Positions 51,707 through 62,102 of a stretch of 64,000 nucleotides of DNA are shown piece after piece. A program made the position numbers and the translations under genes. The notes beneath the pieces are model-generated. The model did not search any database. It was not told where the DNA came from and was given only the letters and a program-made list of their open reading frames with translations. Source of the stretch: Erysipelotrichaceae bacterium (lineage in GTDB: Bacteria > Bacillota_I > Bacilli_A > Erysipelotrichales > Erysipelotrichaceae); the NCBI GenBank assembly GCA_017512885.1, contig JAFWEP010000030.1, positions 1-64,000 on the forward strand, written 5' to 3'. How positions within the stretch are numbered: position 1 is the first letter of the stretch; the number at the start of each line of letters is the position of its first letter.

Positions 51707-52810
51707 ATGAGTCTTACCGCTGGGATCGTGGGCCTGCCGAACGTCGGCAAATCCACACTCTTCAATGCGATTACCAACAGCCGCGTAGAAGCGGCCAACT
51801 ATCCTTTTGCCACCATTCAGCCCAATGTGGGCGTCGTTGAAGTCAAGGATGAACGCTTAACGAAACTGAGCGAGATCTTTGAACCGGAAAGAACGATCTA
51901 TACCACCTTCGAATTCACCGACATCGCCGGCCTCGTCAAAGGCGCCAGCAACGGCGAAGGTCTGGGCAACCAGTTCCTGGCCAATATCCGCGACGTCGAT
52001 GCGATCTGTCATGTGGTGCGCTGTTTCGAAGATCCGGATATCGCCCATGTCTATGAACGGATCGATCCGCTGGAAGATATCTCCATCATCAACATGGAAC
52101 TGATCCTGGCCGATCTCTCTTCCTGCGAGAACCGTATCGGCAAACTGGAGAAGAAAGCCAAGGCCGGCAAGGACAAGGAAGCCGAAAAGGAACTGAAACT
52201 GCTGGCCAGAGTCAAGGAATGCCTGGAACAGGGGAAACTGATCCGTTCGCTGGGTCTTGATGCCGAGGAAGAGCTGATGCTGAAGAGCTTTGCCTTCCTG
52301 ACCGCCAAGCCGGTCATCTACATCGCCAACCTGAAGGAAGACGAGATCAATGATCCGGAAGCCAACCCGCACTACCGTGCCGTCAGGGAATATGCGGAAG
52401 CCGAACACAGTGAAGTCGTAGCCATCGCCGCCCGCATCGAGGAAGAGCTCTCCGATCTCTCCAAGGAAGAGAAGAACGCCTTCCTGGAAGAGCTGGGCAT
52501 CGCTCATTCCGGTCTCGATGAACTGATCCTGAAAGCCTACCGGGCGCTGGGTCTATTGACTTTCTTTACGGTCGGAAAAGACGAATGCCGGGGCTGGACT
52601 TTCCGCGAAGGCATGAAGGCACCGCAGTGTGCCGGCGTCATCCATACCGATTTCGAAAAAGGATTCATCCGGGCAGAAGTCTATTCCTATGAGGACTTCA
52701 TGGAATACGGCTCGGAGGCAAAACTGAAAGAAGCGGGAAAACTGCGTCTGGAAGGCAAGGATTATCTGCCCAAGGACGGAGATATCATGCATTTCCGCTT
52801 CCACGTGTGA
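51707..52810 (+). CDS. ychF: Ribosome-binding ATPase YchF
   Basis: The 367-residue Obg-family ATPase has [14 protein letters not shown] (P-loop), [24 protein letters not shown] (switch), a coiled-coil arm and a C-terminal TGS domain. The ATG at 51707 follows GAGGTGA; an upstream GAT-rich extension is not supported. TAGAAT lies 32 bases upstream of the start. The stop overlaps tilS. Confidence 0.96.
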   Translation: MSLTAGIVGLPNVGKSTLFNAITNSRVEAANYPFATIQPNVGVVEVKDERLTKLSEIFEPERTIYTTFEFTDIAGLVKGASNGEGLGNQFLANIRDVDAICHVVRCFEDPDIAHVYERIDPLEDISIINMELILADLSSCENRIGKLEKKAKAGKDKEAEKELKLLARVKECLEQGKLIRSLGLDAEEELMLKSFAFLTAKPVIYIANLKEDEINDPEANPHYRAVREYAEAEHSEVVAIAARIEEELSDLSKEEKNAFLEELGIAHSGLDELILKAYRALGLLTFFTVGKDECRGWTFREGMKAPQCAGVIHTDFEKGFIRAEVYSYEDFMEYGSEAKLKEAGKLRLEGKDYLPKDGDIMHFRFHV

Positions 52811-53988
52811 GCGAGCAGGTCTTGCTGGCCTGCAGCGGAGGGCCGGATTCTCTGGCCCTTTTTGACATGCTGCAGAAAGAGGGGAAAGAGTTCCTCTGTG
52901 CACATGTCAACTATCACCTGCGTCCGGAAGCTGAAGAAGAGAGCCGCAGACTGGAAACCTTCTGCCGCAGCCGGAAGGTTCCTTTCTTCCGCCGGGATGT
53001 CTTTTATGAAAAGGGGAACCTTGAAGCCTGGGCCAGAGAGGAACGCTACCGTTTCTTCCGGGAACTGGCGAAAGAGACCGGAGCCCTCACACTCTATGTC
53101 GGCCATCAGCAGGATGACCTGCTGGAGACCTATCTGATGCAGAAAGAGAAGGGGATCACCCCAAATGTCTGGGGTCTTGCCGCCGAGAGCTCTTTCCACG
53201 AACTGAAGGTCTGCCGTCCTCTGCTGGGGATGCGCAGATCGGAGATCCTGGCTTACTGCCGCGAGCACGCTCTGCCGTACTCCCTGGACTCTTCCAATGA
53301 CAGCGATGTCTTCACCCGCAACCGCTGGCGGAAGAAGGTGAGCGCCCTGAGTGAGGAAGAACGGACAGCCCTGCTGCAGGAGATCAGTCTGCGCAACGAA
53401 GAGCTGCAGCAGATCCGCGCAGCGGCAAGAGCCTTCCTGCAGGGAAAGCAGGAGATCGCCCTCGAAGAGCTCCTGAACTATCCGCAGCCGGAAGAGCTGC
53501 TGCGTCAGCTGCTCTATCCTGATCTCTCGGGAAAACAGCTGCAGGAGCTGCTCAAAGCCTTGCAGAGTGTAAGGAACTTCACTATCCCGGTCCGGGAGAA
53601 AGTGCTCGCCAAGCAGTACGGAACGGTCTCGGTGAGCTCTGCGGAAGAAGGCTACGCTTATACTTTGGAAAGAATGGAAGACCTGCATACGGAGCATTTC
53701 TTCCTCTCTGCGGAAGGGAAGAAGATCGAAGGCGTGACCTGTCAGGAAGACGACTGGCCTCTGACCGTGCGCAATGCCCGGAAAGGCGACAGGATCGCCC
53801 TGCGGCAGGGGCACAAGAGCGTCTCCCGTTTCTTCATCGACCGCAAGATCCCTTACCGTCTGCGACAGCGCTGGCCGCTCATCGTCAATGCGCGGGGAGA
53901 GGTCATATTTGTTGCAGGGATCGGCTGTGATGTATATCATTTTTCCGAAAAGCCTTCCTTCTATATGCACAGTCTGCTGAAAGACTGA
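52807..53988 (+). CDS. tilS: tRNA(Ile)-lysidine synthetase
   Basis: The 393-residue enzyme adds lysine to C34 of tRNA-Ile(CAU). The PP-loop is CSGGPDSLAL (residues 9-18), followed by HVNYHLRPEAEEE and HQQDDLLETYLMQ. The start is a GTG overlapping the ychF stop, giving the PP-loop at the expected position. tilS-hpt-ftsH is a conserved Bacillota order. Confidence 0.94.
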   Translation: MSEQVLLACSGGPDSLALFDMLQKEGKEFLCAHVNYHLRPEAEEESRRLETFCRSRKVPFFRRDVFYEKGNLEAWAREERYRFFRELAKETGALTLYVGHQQDDLLETYLMQKEKGITPNVWGLAAESSFHELKVCRPLLGMRRSEILAYCREHALPYSLDSSNDSDVFTRNRWRKKVSALSEEERTALLQEISLRNEELQQIRAAARAFLQGKQEIALEELLNYPQPEELLRQLLYPDLSGKQLQELLKALQSVRNFTIPVREKVLAKQYGTVSVSSAEEGYAYTLERMEDLHTEHFFLSAEGKKIEGVTCQEDDWPLTVRNARKGDRIALRQGHKSVSRFFIDRKIPYRLRQRWPLIVNARGEVIFVAGIGCDVYHFSEKPSFYMHSLLKD

Positions 53989-54018
53989 CAGACAGTAGGA
54001 ATGCCTTTCCCTTTGTGC

Positions 54019-54024
54019 TAAAAT
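54019..54024 (+). promoter_or_regulatory. Extended -10 element of hpt
   Basis: TGCTAAAAT, an extended -10 without an evident -35, about 25 bases before the hpt ATG. Confidence 0.5.
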
Positions 54025-54049
54025 ACAGAAATACGGAGGTTTTTGTATT

Positions 54050-54583
54050 ATGCCACAGGATATCAAAGAAGTACTCCTCTCCGAAGAACAGATCGAGGCC
54101 CGCTGTGAAGAACTCGGACAGCAGATCGATCAGGATTATGCCGGGAATGCACCGCTGCTGGTAGGGCTCTTAAAGGGCTCGGTACCGTTCATGGCGGAAC
54201 TGATGAAACACATCCACCTGCCGATCACGATCGACTTCATGGATGTCAGTTCCTATGTGGGAACGCAGTCTTCCGGTGATGTCCGTATCAATAAAGATCT
54301 GGACTACAGTATCGTCGGGATGGACATCCTGCTCGTAGAAGATATCATCGATACCGGCCATACCCTGTCCAAAGTCCGCACCCTCCTCTACAACAAGGGC
54401 GCGAAAAGCGTGAAGATCGTTTCTCTGCTGGACAAACCGGAAAGAAGAGTCGTCGATATCCAGGGCGATTATGTCGGGTTTACGATCCCGAATGCCTTCG
54501 TAGTCGGTTACGGTCTGGACTATGAACAGAAGTACCGTAATCTGCCGTTCATCGGCATTCTGAAAGAAGAAGTATACCAGTAG
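54050..54583 (+). CDS. hpt: Hypoxanthine phosphoribosyltransferase
   Basis: The 177-residue purine salvage enzyme converts hypoxanthine and guanine to IMP and GMP. The PRPP-binding loop LLVEDIIDTGHTL, LLKGSVPFMAEL and the VVGYGLDYEQKYRNLP segment are typical. ACGGAGG precedes the ATG. It stands between tilS and ftsH. Confidence 0.96.
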   Translation: MPQDIKEVLLSEEQIEARCEELGQQIDQDYAGNAPLLVGLLKGSVPFMAELMKHIHLPITIDFMDVSSYVGTQSSGDVRINKDLDYSIVGMDILLVEDIIDTGHTLSKVRTLLYNKGAKSVKIVSLLDKPERRVVDIQGDYVGFTIPNAFVVGYGLDYEQKYRNLPFIGILKEEVYQ

Positions 54584-54601
54584 ACCCGAAAGGAGCTGAC
54601 T

Positions 54602-56572
54602 ATGCCCAATAACCGCAATCGCTTTTTAAATCTGCTGCCCTATCTGATCGTGACAGCTTTCATCATCCTGATGATGTTCCAGAATCCGTTCTCGGCCGAT
54701 GTCCATCATCTGGGATACAACGAATTCGTTACGGCAGTAGAAGAAGACCGCATCGAAAAGGCGGCTGTAAGCGTCGACTACAACACGATCGCTGTCAGCG
54801 GCGTCTATAAGGACAGCGCCGGTGCCAGCCATGAATTCGCGACGGTACTGCCGAATACGGATCAGGCTACCGACGATCTGCTTTCTTCGCTGAGGAAAGT
54901 GGAAGGCGTAGAGATCCGCGATGCCAACGCTTCCAATATCTTCATTCAGCTGTTAGGTTCCGTCGTACCGCTGATCATCTTCCTGTTCTTCGGTTTCTAT
55001 GTGATCAACCGGATGGGTGGTGCCGCCGGCGGCAATCAGCGTGCCTTTGACTTCTCCAAGTCCCGGGCTCAGCTGGAAACAGACGTCAAGACCCGCTTTA
55101 CGGATGTTGCCGGCTGTGATGAGGAAAAGGAAGAGATGTCCGAACTGATCGAATATCTCAAGATGCCCCGCAAGTTTGCCAAGATGGGCGCCCGTATCCC
55201 GAAGGGCATCATCCTGGTCGGTCCTCCGGGCACCGGTAAGACCCTGCTGGCCAAAGCGGTCGCCGGAGAAGCGAACGTTCCGTTCTACTCCATCTCCGGT
55301 TCCGACTTCGTCGAAATGTTCGTCGGTGTCGGTGCTTCCCGTGTCCGTGACATGTTCAAGCAGGCCAAACAGACTGCTCCCTGCATGATCTTCATCGATG
55401 AGATCGATGCGGTCGGCCGTCAGCGCGGCGCCGGTATGGGCGGCGGCAACGACGAACGTGAACAGACCCTGAACCAGCTGCTGGTCGAACTGGACGGTAT
55501 GTCCGACAACAGCGGCATCATCGTGATCGCGGCAACGAACCGTCCGGATGTCCTGGATCCGGCTCTGTTGCGTCCGGGCCGTTTTGACCGTCAGATCACT
55601 GTTTCCCTGCCGGATGTGAAGGGCCGGGAAGCGATCCTGAAGGTCCATGCCCGCAACAAGAAGATCGCCGACGATGTCGATCTGGCGGCGTTGGCCCGCC
55701 GTACACCGGGCTTCTCCGGTGCCGATCTGGAGAACGTACTGAACGAAGCGGCGATCCTCACCGTCCGTGAAAACAAGGAGATCATCACCGTTGATCAGAT
55801 CGATGAAGCGATCGACAGGGTCATGATGGGTCCGGCCAAGAAGTCCCGTACCTATGATGAACGCACCAAGAAGCTGGTCGCTTACCACGAAGCCGGCCAT
55901 GCGGTGGTCGGTCTCAATCAGCCGGATGGAGCGATCGTTCAGAAGGTCACCATCATCCCCCGCGGCCAGGCCGGCGGCTACAACCTGCTGACCCCGCGCA
56001 ACGAACGTATCCTGAACACCAAGGGTGAGCTCTTGCAGATGATCACCTCCTATATGGGCGGACGCTGTGCCGAAGAGATCTTCTTCGGAGATATCTCGAC
56101 CGGTGCTTCCGATGACATCAAGCGTGCTACGCAGTTAGCCAGAGACATGGTCACAACTTACGGCATGAGCGAACTGGGACCGATCCAGTACGATCAGGGT
56201 TCCTCTTCGGTCTTCCTGGGAAGAGACTACAACTCTCCGCTGAACGTCTCCAGTCAGATCGCCTACGATATCGATGTGGAAGTCCGCAAGATCGTAGACG
56301 GCTGTCATGACAAGGCGACAGAGATCATCAATGAACACAAGGATGATCTGATCGCGATCGCCGAAGCCCTGATGGTCAATGAGACCCTGACGGCTGAAGA
56401 GATCGAACAGGTCCTTTCCGGAGACCTCAAGATCATCGACGGTGTCCTGCGTTCGCCGGCCACCAAGGAAACGATCATCGCGCAGAATGAAAAAGAATCC
56501 GATGAAGCGGCGCTGGAAGGAGAGACGGTCACGGATCTCCGTCCGGAAGAAAACGATAACGAGGGAGAATGA
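54602..56572 (+). CDS. ftsH: ATP-dependent zinc metalloprotease FtsH
   Basis: The 656-residue membrane protease has two N-terminal transmembrane helices (about 10-27 and 119-140), the AAA module with Walker A GPPGTGKT and second region of homology [18 protein letters not shown], and the zinc site HEAGH. The last 60 residues are acidic and variable. AAAGGAG precedes the ATG. It degrades misassembled membrane proteins. Confidence 0.97.
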   Translation: MPNNRNRFLNLLPYLIVTAFIILMMFQNPFSADVHHLGYNEFVTAVEEDRIEKAAVSVDYNTIAVSGVYKDSAGASHEFATVLPNTDQATDDLLSSLRKVEGVEIRDANASNIFIQLLGSVVPLIIFLFFGFYVINRMGGAAGGNQRAFDFSKSRAQLETDVKTRFTDVAGCDEEKEEMSELIEYLKMPRKFAKMGARIPKGIILVGPPGTGKTLLAKAVAGEANVPFYSISGSDFVEMFVGVGASRVRDMFKQAKQTAPCMIFIDEIDAVGRQRGAGMGGGNDEREQTLNQLLVELDGMSDNSGIIVIAATNRPDVLDPALLRPGRFDRQITVSLPDVKGREAILKVHARNKKIADDVDLAALARRTPGFSGADLENVLNEAAILTVRENKEIITVDQIDEAIDRVMMGPAKKSRTYDERTKKLVAYHEAGHAVVGLNQPDGAIVQKVTIIPRGQAGGYNLLTPRNERILNTKGELLQMITSYMGGRCAEEIFFGDISTGASDDIKRATQLARDMVTTYGMSELGPIQYDQGSSSVFLGRDYNSPLNVSSQIAYDIDVEVRKIVDGCHDKATEIINEHKDDLIAIAEALMVNETLTAEEIEQVLSGDLKIIDGVLRSPATKETIIAQNEKESDEAALEGETVTDLRPEENDNEGE

Positions 56573-56600
56573 TCTCCCTCTTTTCACGGAAGGAAGTACT

Positions 56601-57485
56601 ATGCGGAAAAACAGTCAATGTCTGATCGCTTTGGATGAAGCACACAATATCCGGATCTATCTGGCCGATACGACGGCTATGGTCGAGGAAGCCAGAAGGG
56701 TCCACGGTCTCTATCCGACCTCGCTGGCAGCCCTGGGCCGGCTTTTGTCCATGACCGGGGTCATGGGACTGATGATGAAAGGGGAAAGAGAGAGCGTCAA
56801 CGTGACGGTCAACGGCGGAGGACCCGCCGGCACCCTGATGGCTGTGGCCAAGAACAACGGCTGCGTCAAGGGCTTGATCGGCGATCCCCAGCTCTATGAG
56901 ATCGATCCCCTGACCGGCAAGCATGCGGTCGGGAAGATCGTCGGCACCGACGGTACTCTGACAGTCACCAAGGATCTGGAGATGAAGGAGCGTTTCTCTT
57001 CGCAGACCGCTCTGCGCAGCGGAGAGATCGGAGAGGATTTCGCTTATTATTTCATGCTGTCGGAGCAGCGTCCGACGGTCGTATCCTTAGGCGTCCTGAC
57101 CGGTACTGATGCAAAGACGCAGGCGGCCGGGGTCTTCTTCATGGAACTGCTGCCCGGTCACAGCGAAGAGGATATCGCCTATCTCGAAAAGATCGCTGCC
57201 GACATGAAGCCGGTCTCTTCACTGATCGATTCCGGAAGGGATCTTGCGGAGATCCTCAAGAGCTACTTCCCGGAAGCGGAGATCCTGGAGACCCGCTACC
57301 TCTGGTATCAGTGCGACTGTTCGCGGGAACGTTTTGCGGAAGGTCTGCTGACCCTGCCGAAGAAAGACCTGCTGGAACTGGCAGAGGAAGGCGATACGGA
57401 AGTACGCTGCGATTTCTGTGAGAAAGTCTATACCTTCACCCCGGAAGAGATCCGGGAAATGGCGGAACATGCTGAAGATCGCTGA
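56601..57485 (+). CDS. hslO: Redox-activated chaperone Hsp33
   Basis: The 294-residue protein has the Hsp33 core and the C-terminal redox zinc switch formed by CDC (in YQCDCSRERF) and CDFC (in VRCDFCEKVY). It binds unfolding proteins under oxidative stress. The ATG at 56601 follows GGAAGGAAG; the frame extends upstream into ftsH without a start. It overlaps dusB. Confidence 0.95.
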   Translation: MRKNSQCLIALDEAHNIRIYLADTTAMVEEARRVHGLYPTSLAALGRLLSMTGVMGLMMKGERESVNVTVNGGGPAGTLMAVAKNNGCVKGLIGDPQLYEIDPLTGKHAVGKIVGTDGTLTVTKDLEMKERFSSQTALRSGEIGEDFAYYFMLSEQRPTVVSLGVLTGTDAKTQAAGVFFMELLPGHSEEDIAYLEKIAADMKPVSSLIDSGRDLAEILKSYFPEAEILETRYLWYQCDCSRERFAEGLLTLPKKDLLELAEEGDTEVRCDFCEKVYTFTPEEIREMAEHAEDR

Positions 57486-58440
57486 TCTGCAGCTGAAGAA
57501 TCCGGTCATCTGTGCTCCGCTGGCAGGCATCTCCAACAGCGCCTATTACTCGCTCTGTCTGCAGCAGGGAGCCGGTCTCGTCTATACCGAGATGACTTCT
57601 TCGGAAGCGATCCATTACGGCAATAAGAAGACCTTTGCGATGTGCGAGATCCCGGAGGATACCCATCCGATCGCTTTGCAGCTCTTTGGGGCGAAAGTCT
57701 CCTCGATGGTGGAAGCGGCCGTCTATCTCGACGAGCATTCCTCCTGCGATCTGATCGATATCAATATGGGCTGTCCGGCTCCCAAGGTCGTCAAGACCGG
57801 CGCCGGTTCCGCACTGATGCATGAGCCGGAACTGGCTTTTGCGATCGTCCGGGAGATCGTCCGTCACGTGAAGAAGCCGGTCAGCGTCAAGATGCGTCTG
57901 GGCTATGCTCAGAACGAAAGGAACTATCTTCCCTTTGCCCTCGGTCTGCAGGAAGCGGGAGCTTCTCTGATCGCGGTGCACGGCCGCACCCGGACACAGA
58001 TGTATCAGGGGGAAGCGGACTGGGAGGCCATCAAAGAGATCAAGGAGGCCTTATCGATCCCGGTCTTCGGCAACGGCGACGTCCGCAGTGTCGAAGATTA
58101 CTTCCGCCGCAAGGAAGAGAGCGGCGTGGACGGGATCATGATCGGCCGGGCGCTGGTCGGCAATCCCTTCCTGATCCGGGAGATCGTTCTGGCTATCGAG
58201 GGGAAGGATTACCGCAAGGTGGCAGTGGAAGAGAGACTGGAAGCCTTACGCTTGCATGCACAGCGTTTATGCGCCTTATACGGCGAAGATGCCGCCATGC
58301 GGCAGCTGCGCGGGATCGCTCCCAGTTACTTCAAAGGCTTGCGCGGTGCGGCTGTTTTCCGGGCCCGCTGCAGTTCGCTCCTGAAGTACGAAGAACTGGA
58401 AAAGATCCTGGAAGAGTATATCGTTTCTGTTTCTGAATGA
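57469..58440 (+). CDS. dusB: tRNA-dihydrouridine synthase
   Basis: The 323-residue FMN enzyme reduces uridines in tRNA. VICAPLAGISNSAYYSLC at the start, DINMGCPAPKVVKTGAGSALM with the catalytic Cys, and HGRTRTQMYQG follow the DusB pattern. The ATG overlaps the hslO end by 17 bases; dusB after hslO is common in Bacillota. Confidence 0.94.
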   Translation: MLKIADLQLKNPVICAPLAGISNSAYYSLCLQQGAGLVYTEMTSSEAIHYGNKKTFAMCEIPEDTHPIALQLFGAKVSSMVEAAVYLDEHSSCDLIDINMGCPAPKVVKTGAGSALMHEPELAFAIVREIVRHVKKPVSVKMRLGYAQNERNYLPFALGLQEAGASLIAVHGRTRTQMYQGEADWEAIKEIKEALSIPVFGNGDVRSVEDYFRRKEESGVDGIMIGRALVGNPFLIREIVLAIEGKDYRKVAVEERLEALRLHAQRLCALYGEDAAMRQLRGIAPSYFKGLRGAAVFRARCSSLLKYEELEKILEEYIVSVSE

Positions 58441-58446
58441 TTTCTC

Positions 58447-58475
58447 TTGCGGAAGAGGGACGATCCAAGTATTAT
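58447..58475 (+). promoter_or_regulatory. Promoter of the metK riboswitch unit
   Basis: TTGCGG-17-TATTAT, placing +1 close to 58482, about ten bases before the riboswitch. Confidence 0.6.
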
Positions 58476-58490
58476 ATATTCAGCAAAAAC

Positions 58491-58584
58491 CTTATCAAGA
58501 GCGGCGGAGGGAATAGGCCCTGTGAAGCCCGGCAACCTTGAGCGCAAGGTGCCAAATCCTACAGAGCGATCTGAAAGATGAGGG
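58491..58584 (+). ncRNA. SAM-I (S-box) riboswitch
   Basis: The aptamer has the hallmark AGAGCGGCGGAGGGA..., GAAGCCCGGCAACC, and GGTGCCAAATCC segments, with P1 formed by CTTATC (58491-58496) and GATGAG (58578-58583). When SAM is bound, the downstream terminator should form and switch metK off. Confidence 0.95.
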
Positions 58585-58607
58585 AAAAAGAATCTGACTT
58601 TCTTTTG

Positions 58608-58630
58608 ACCTCTTGATAAGAGGTTTTTTA
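58608..58630 (+). terminator. Riboswitch expression-platform terminator
   Basis: ACCTCTT-GAT-AAGAGGT followed by TTTTT. The sequence TCTTGATAAG is complementary to the P1 strand CTTATCAAGA, giving the expected antiterminator alternative. Confidence 0.9.
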
Positions 58631-58644
58631 TCAAGGAGGAAACT

Positions 58645-59778
58645 ATGAGAACTGTACTGACATCGGAATCTGTCTGCAAAGGCCATCCTGACAAGGTCTG
58701 TGACCGCATCAGCGATGCGATCCTGGACGCCTACATGGCGCAGGATCCGGGATCCCATGTAGCTGTCGAAAGTGTTGCAGCTTACGATACCCTGTTCCTG
58801 ACCGGCGAAGTCAAGAGCCGGGGCGTGGTCGATGCGGAGCAGATCGCCCGCGATACGATCAGGGAGATCGGCTATACCCGTGAGGAATTCGGTTTCGTTT
58901 ACGATAAGATCCAGGTCATCTGCCGGATCCATGAACAGTCGCCCGATATCGACCGCGGCGTCTCGCAGGAAGAGACCGGCGCCGGCGATCAGGGCATCAT
59001 GTTCGGGTACGCCAGCAAGGAATCTCCGGAGTATCTGGATCTGCCTTACTATCTGTCCAATAAGATGATCCGGAAACTGGATGAGATCAAAAAGGAACTG
59101 ACGTATCTGGGACCGGACGGAAAGGGCCAGGTCTCTGTCGAATACGAAGACGGCAGACCGGTCCGGATCCCTTATGTCGTCCTCTCCAACCAGCATCTCG
59201 CTTCCGTGGATATCGAGACCGTCCGCAAGGATCTCGAAGAGAAAGTCATCCGTCAGGTACTTCCGGAAGAACTGCTCGATGAGCAGACGGTATTCCTGAT
59301 CAATCCGACCGGCAGTTTCGTGGTCGGCGGACCGGAAGGAGACAGCGGTCTGACCGGCAGAAAGATCATCGTCGATACCTACGGCGGCAGTGCTCCGCAC
59401 GGCGGCGGCGCTTTCTCCGGCAAGGATCCGACCAAGGTCGACCGTACGGCGGCCTACTATCTGCGCTATGCAGCCAAGAACCTGGTCGCTGCCGGACTCT
59501 GCGAGAGAGTCACCCTGCAGGTCGGCTATGCCATCGGCTATCCCCGTCCGGTATCCCTGCATATCGATGCCCACGGTACAGAGAAAGTCCCGATGGAAGT
59601 CCTGTACAAGGCGCTGGAGAACGAATTCGACTTCCGCGTCGAACCGATGATCGAGACGCTCGGTCTGCGTCATATGCAGTTTAAGGAACTGTCTTCCTAC
59701 GGACACTTCGGACGTCCGGAGTCCTCTTTCGAGAAGACTGACAAAGTCGAAGCACTGAAAAAGTATCTGGAGGCATAA
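58645..59778 (+). CDS. metK: S-adenosylmethionine synthetase
   Basis: The 377-residue enzyme makes SAM from methionine and ATP. SVCKGHPDKVCDRISDAILDAY, GAGDQGIMFGYA and GGGAFSGKDPTKVDRTAAY are all present; it is slightly shorter than the common 385-400. AAGGAGG precedes the ATG. Regulation by the SAM-I riboswitch directly upstream is a clear feedback loop. Confidence 0.98.
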   Translation: MRTVLTSESVCKGHPDKVCDRISDAILDAYMAQDPGSHVAVESVAAYDTLFLTGEVKSRGVVDAEQIARDTIREIGYTREEFGFVYDKIQVICRIHEQSPDIDRGVSQEETGAGDQGIMFGYASKESPEYLDLPYYLSNKMIRKLDEIKKELTYLGPDGKGQVSVEYEDGRPVRIPYVVLSNQHLASVDIETVRKDLEEKVIRQVLPEELLDEQTVFLINPTGSFVVGGPEGDSGLTGRKIIVDTYGGSAPHGGGAFSGKDPTKVDRTAAYYLRYAAKNLVAAGLCERVTLQVGYAIGYPRPVSLHIDAHGTEKVPMEVLYKALENEFDFRVEPMIETLGLRHMQFKELSSYGHFGRPESSFEKTDKVEALKKYLEA

Positions 59779-59779
59779 A

Positions 59780-61585
59780 GTGGCAGAGATCAGAGAAAGA
59801 AAAGAGATCGATCCCAAAGACACCTGGGATCTCAGCACCCTCTTCGCATCGGATGAAGATTGGGAGAAAGCCCTGCGCTCCATCGAAGAGGAATACCCGA
59901 AATTGGCGGAATATCAGGGAAAGCTGAAGGATGCCCGGACCATCCGCGAATATTATGATCTTTCCATGAAGGTCTCCCTCGATCTGGATGATCTCTTCAA
60001 CTACAGCTCCCTGCGCCGCAGTGAAGATCTGCGGGCAGCTGATGCCCAGTCCATGTATGCCCGGGCTTACCGTCTTTATGTGGCGGTCAGCACTCTGACT
60101 TCCTTTGCGGAACCGGAGATCCTCTCTCTGAGTGAAGAAGAGCTGCAGGCCCTTGCGGAGAGCGAGGAACTGCGTCCTTACCGGGTCACACTGAAGCGCA
60201 TGCTGGAGAAGAAGAGCCATACGCTCTCCGAGAAGGAAGAAGCTCTGCTGGCTTCCTTCGGGGAAGTGACGGCAGCTCCCGGCGAGATCGCCGACAACCT
60301 GCTGGATGCCGATCTGACTTTCGAGGATGCGGCAGACAGCGAGGGAAAGCTGCATCCCGTCAGCAATGCCTCCTACATCTCCTTACAGAGCAGCACGGAC
60401 CGGGAACTGCGTAAGAACGCCTTCAAGAGCCTCTATAAAGGCTATGCCTCCCACAACAACACCCTGGCCGCCACCTTTGCCGGAAACGTCAAGGCGGCAG
60501 CCGTGGAAGCGAATGCCCGTCACTATGCCTCAAGCCGGCAGATGTCGCTGGCGAACGCGGAGATCCCGGAAAGCGTCTATGACAACCTGATCGATACGGT
60601 CAGTGCGCATATGCCGGATATGTACCGCTATGAACGTCTGCGCAAGCGTTTGCTGGGGATCGAAGATCTGCATTACTATGATCTCTACGCTCCGCTCACT
60701 TCCGGAGATCCGAAGAAGTATTCCTTCGAGGAAGCGAAACAGCTGGTCCTGGAGACCCTGGAGATCTTCGGTGAAGAATATCTGAATACGGTAAAGCGGG
60801 CATTTGACGAACGCTGGATCGATATCTACCCCAACAAGGGCAAGAGCGGCGGAGCCTACTCCTCCGGTACCTACCGTTCCGCTCCCTATATCCTGCTGAA
60901 CTACAATGATTCGCTGGAGAACGTCTCGACCCTGATCCATGAGATGGGACACTCCCTGCATACCTGGCATTCCAATACCCACCAGCCGCCGCAGGATGCG
61001 AACTATACCTTATTCGTGGCGGAAGTCGCCTCGACCGTCAACGAGAACCTGCTGATCGAACGCCTGCTCTCCCGGACAGAAGATCCGAAGGAGAGACTGG
61101 CGCTGCTGAACCAGTACCTGGAGAGCTTCAAGGGCACGATCTACCGTCAGACCATGTTTGCGGAATTCGAGAAGGAAGCGCACGCCCGCTTCCAGCAGGG
61201 CGAAGCGCTCTCGGCAACGATGCTGAATGAACTCTACCTGTCTCTGATCCGCAAGTACTTCGGAGAGGAACTGGTCATCGATGAAGAAGTCCAGTATGAA
61301 TGGTCGCGGATCCCGCACTTCTATTCTCCGTTCTACGTCTATGTCTATGCGACCGGTTATTCGACCGCCGTGGCCCTTTCCGAAGGCATCCTGCAGGAAG
61401 GGGAGAGCGCGGTAAAACGTTACCGGGAATTCCTCTCGATGGGCAGCAGCCTCGATCCGCTCTCCGAACTGCGTCATGCCGGTGTGGATCTGACGACTCC
61501 GGCGCCGATCGATACCGCCCTGAAGAAATTTGCCAGTGTGCTGGACGAAGCCGAAAAACTGGCAGATCTGCTGGAGAACGCATGA
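59780..61585 (+). CDS. pepF: Oligoendopeptidase F
   Basis: The 601-residue M3-family zinc peptidase hydrolyses cytoplasmic oligopeptides. The active site is LIHEMGHSLHTW with the third ligand Glu in FVAEVASTVNE. The start is a GTG one base after the metK stop, behind TGGAGG. Read-through from metK would place it under the riboswitch. Confidence 0.95.
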   Translation: MAEIRERKEIDPKDTWDLSTLFASDEDWEKALRSIEEEYPKLAEYQGKLKDARTIREYYDLSMKVSLDLDDLFNYSSLRRSEDLRAADAQSMYARAYRLYVAVSTLTSFAEPEILSLSEEELQALAESEELRPYRVTLKRMLEKKSHTLSEKEEALLASFGEVTAAPGEIADNLLDADLTFEDAADSEGKLHPVSNASYISLQSSTDRELRKNAFKSLYKGYASHNNTLAATFAGNVKAAAVEANARHYASSRQMSLANAEIPESVYDNLIDTVSAHMPDMYRYERLRKRLLGIEDLHYYDLYAPLTSGDPKKYSFEEAKQLVLETLEIFGEEYLNTVKRAFDERWIDIYPNKGKSGGAYSSGTYRSAPYILLNYNDSLENVSTLIHEMGHSLHTWHSNTHQPPQDANYTLFVAEVASTVNENLLIERLLSRTEDPKERLALLNQYLESFKGTIYRQTMFAEFEKEAHARFQQGEALSATMLNELYLSLIRKYFGEELVIDEEVQYEWSRIPHFYSPFYVYVYATGYSTAVALSEGILQEGESAVKRYREFLSMGSSLDPLSELRHAGVDLTTPAPIDTALKKFASVLDEAEKLADLLENA

Positions 61586-62043
61586 TCCTGCCGGAGACTG
61601 AACAGCTCGTCCTGCGTCCCTGGTTCGATGATGACGGGGAAGCCGTCTACAAACTGCTGAAGGACGTCCATATCCTGCCGGTATTCGGCAGGGAAGTCCT
61701 GAAAGAGAAGTCGGAAGGTACTGTATTCCTCAAAGAACTGCAGCAGGAAGACAGCTTTGCGCTCGTGCAGAAAGCGACTGCCAAGGTCATCGGCGGCGCT
61801 TCCCTGAAGAGCGAAAACGGAGAAGGGGAGATCGTCCTCTGGATCGGTTTCCCGTACTGGCGCAAAGGCTGCGGCAAAGAAGCGCTGCAGGCTCTGCTGA
61901 ACTACGGCTTTGCCGAAAAGGGCCTGCAGAAGATCACCGCTTCCTGTGCCACGGACAATAAGGCTGCGCTGCGTCTCTTAAAAGGGCAGATGCAGCAGGT
62001 CCGGGAGGAAGACGGAGCAGTCTTCTTCGAAAGGAACAAGTAA
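61582..62043 (+). CDS. GNAT-family N-acetyltransferase (RimJ/RimL-like)
   Basis: The 153-residue protein opens with ETEQLVLRPWFDDDGEAVYKLL, typical of RimJ/RimL-type acetyltransferases, and has the acetyl-CoA loop GFPYWRKGCGKEALQALLNYGF and NKAALRLL. The ATG overlaps the pepF stop by four bases. The substrate is unknown. Confidence 0.9.
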   Translation: MILPETEQLVLRPWFDDDGEAVYKLLKDVHILPVFGREVLKEKSEGTVFLKELQQEDSFALVQKATAKVIGGASLKSENGEGEIVLWIGFPYWRKGCGKEALQALLNYGFAEKGLQKITASCATDNKAALRLLKGQMQQVREEDGAVFFERNK

Positions 62044-62072
62044 ACATCTGTGCTCAGGCACAGATGTTTTTT
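62042..62072 (+). terminator. Terminator of the metK-pepF unit
   Basis: A 12-bp perfect stem AAACATCTGTGC/GCACAGATGTTT, loop TCAG, then TTT. Confidence 0.85.
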
Positions 62073-62102
62073 CATAGATAAGTTCATGGTATACTTTGCA
62101 GT

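Noticed and set aside
52762-54066. A 434-codon minus-strand frame opposite tilS
   Set aside because: tilS has an intact PP-loop and normal length on the plus strand; the antisense frame crosses the ychF/tilS junction and the hpt promoter.
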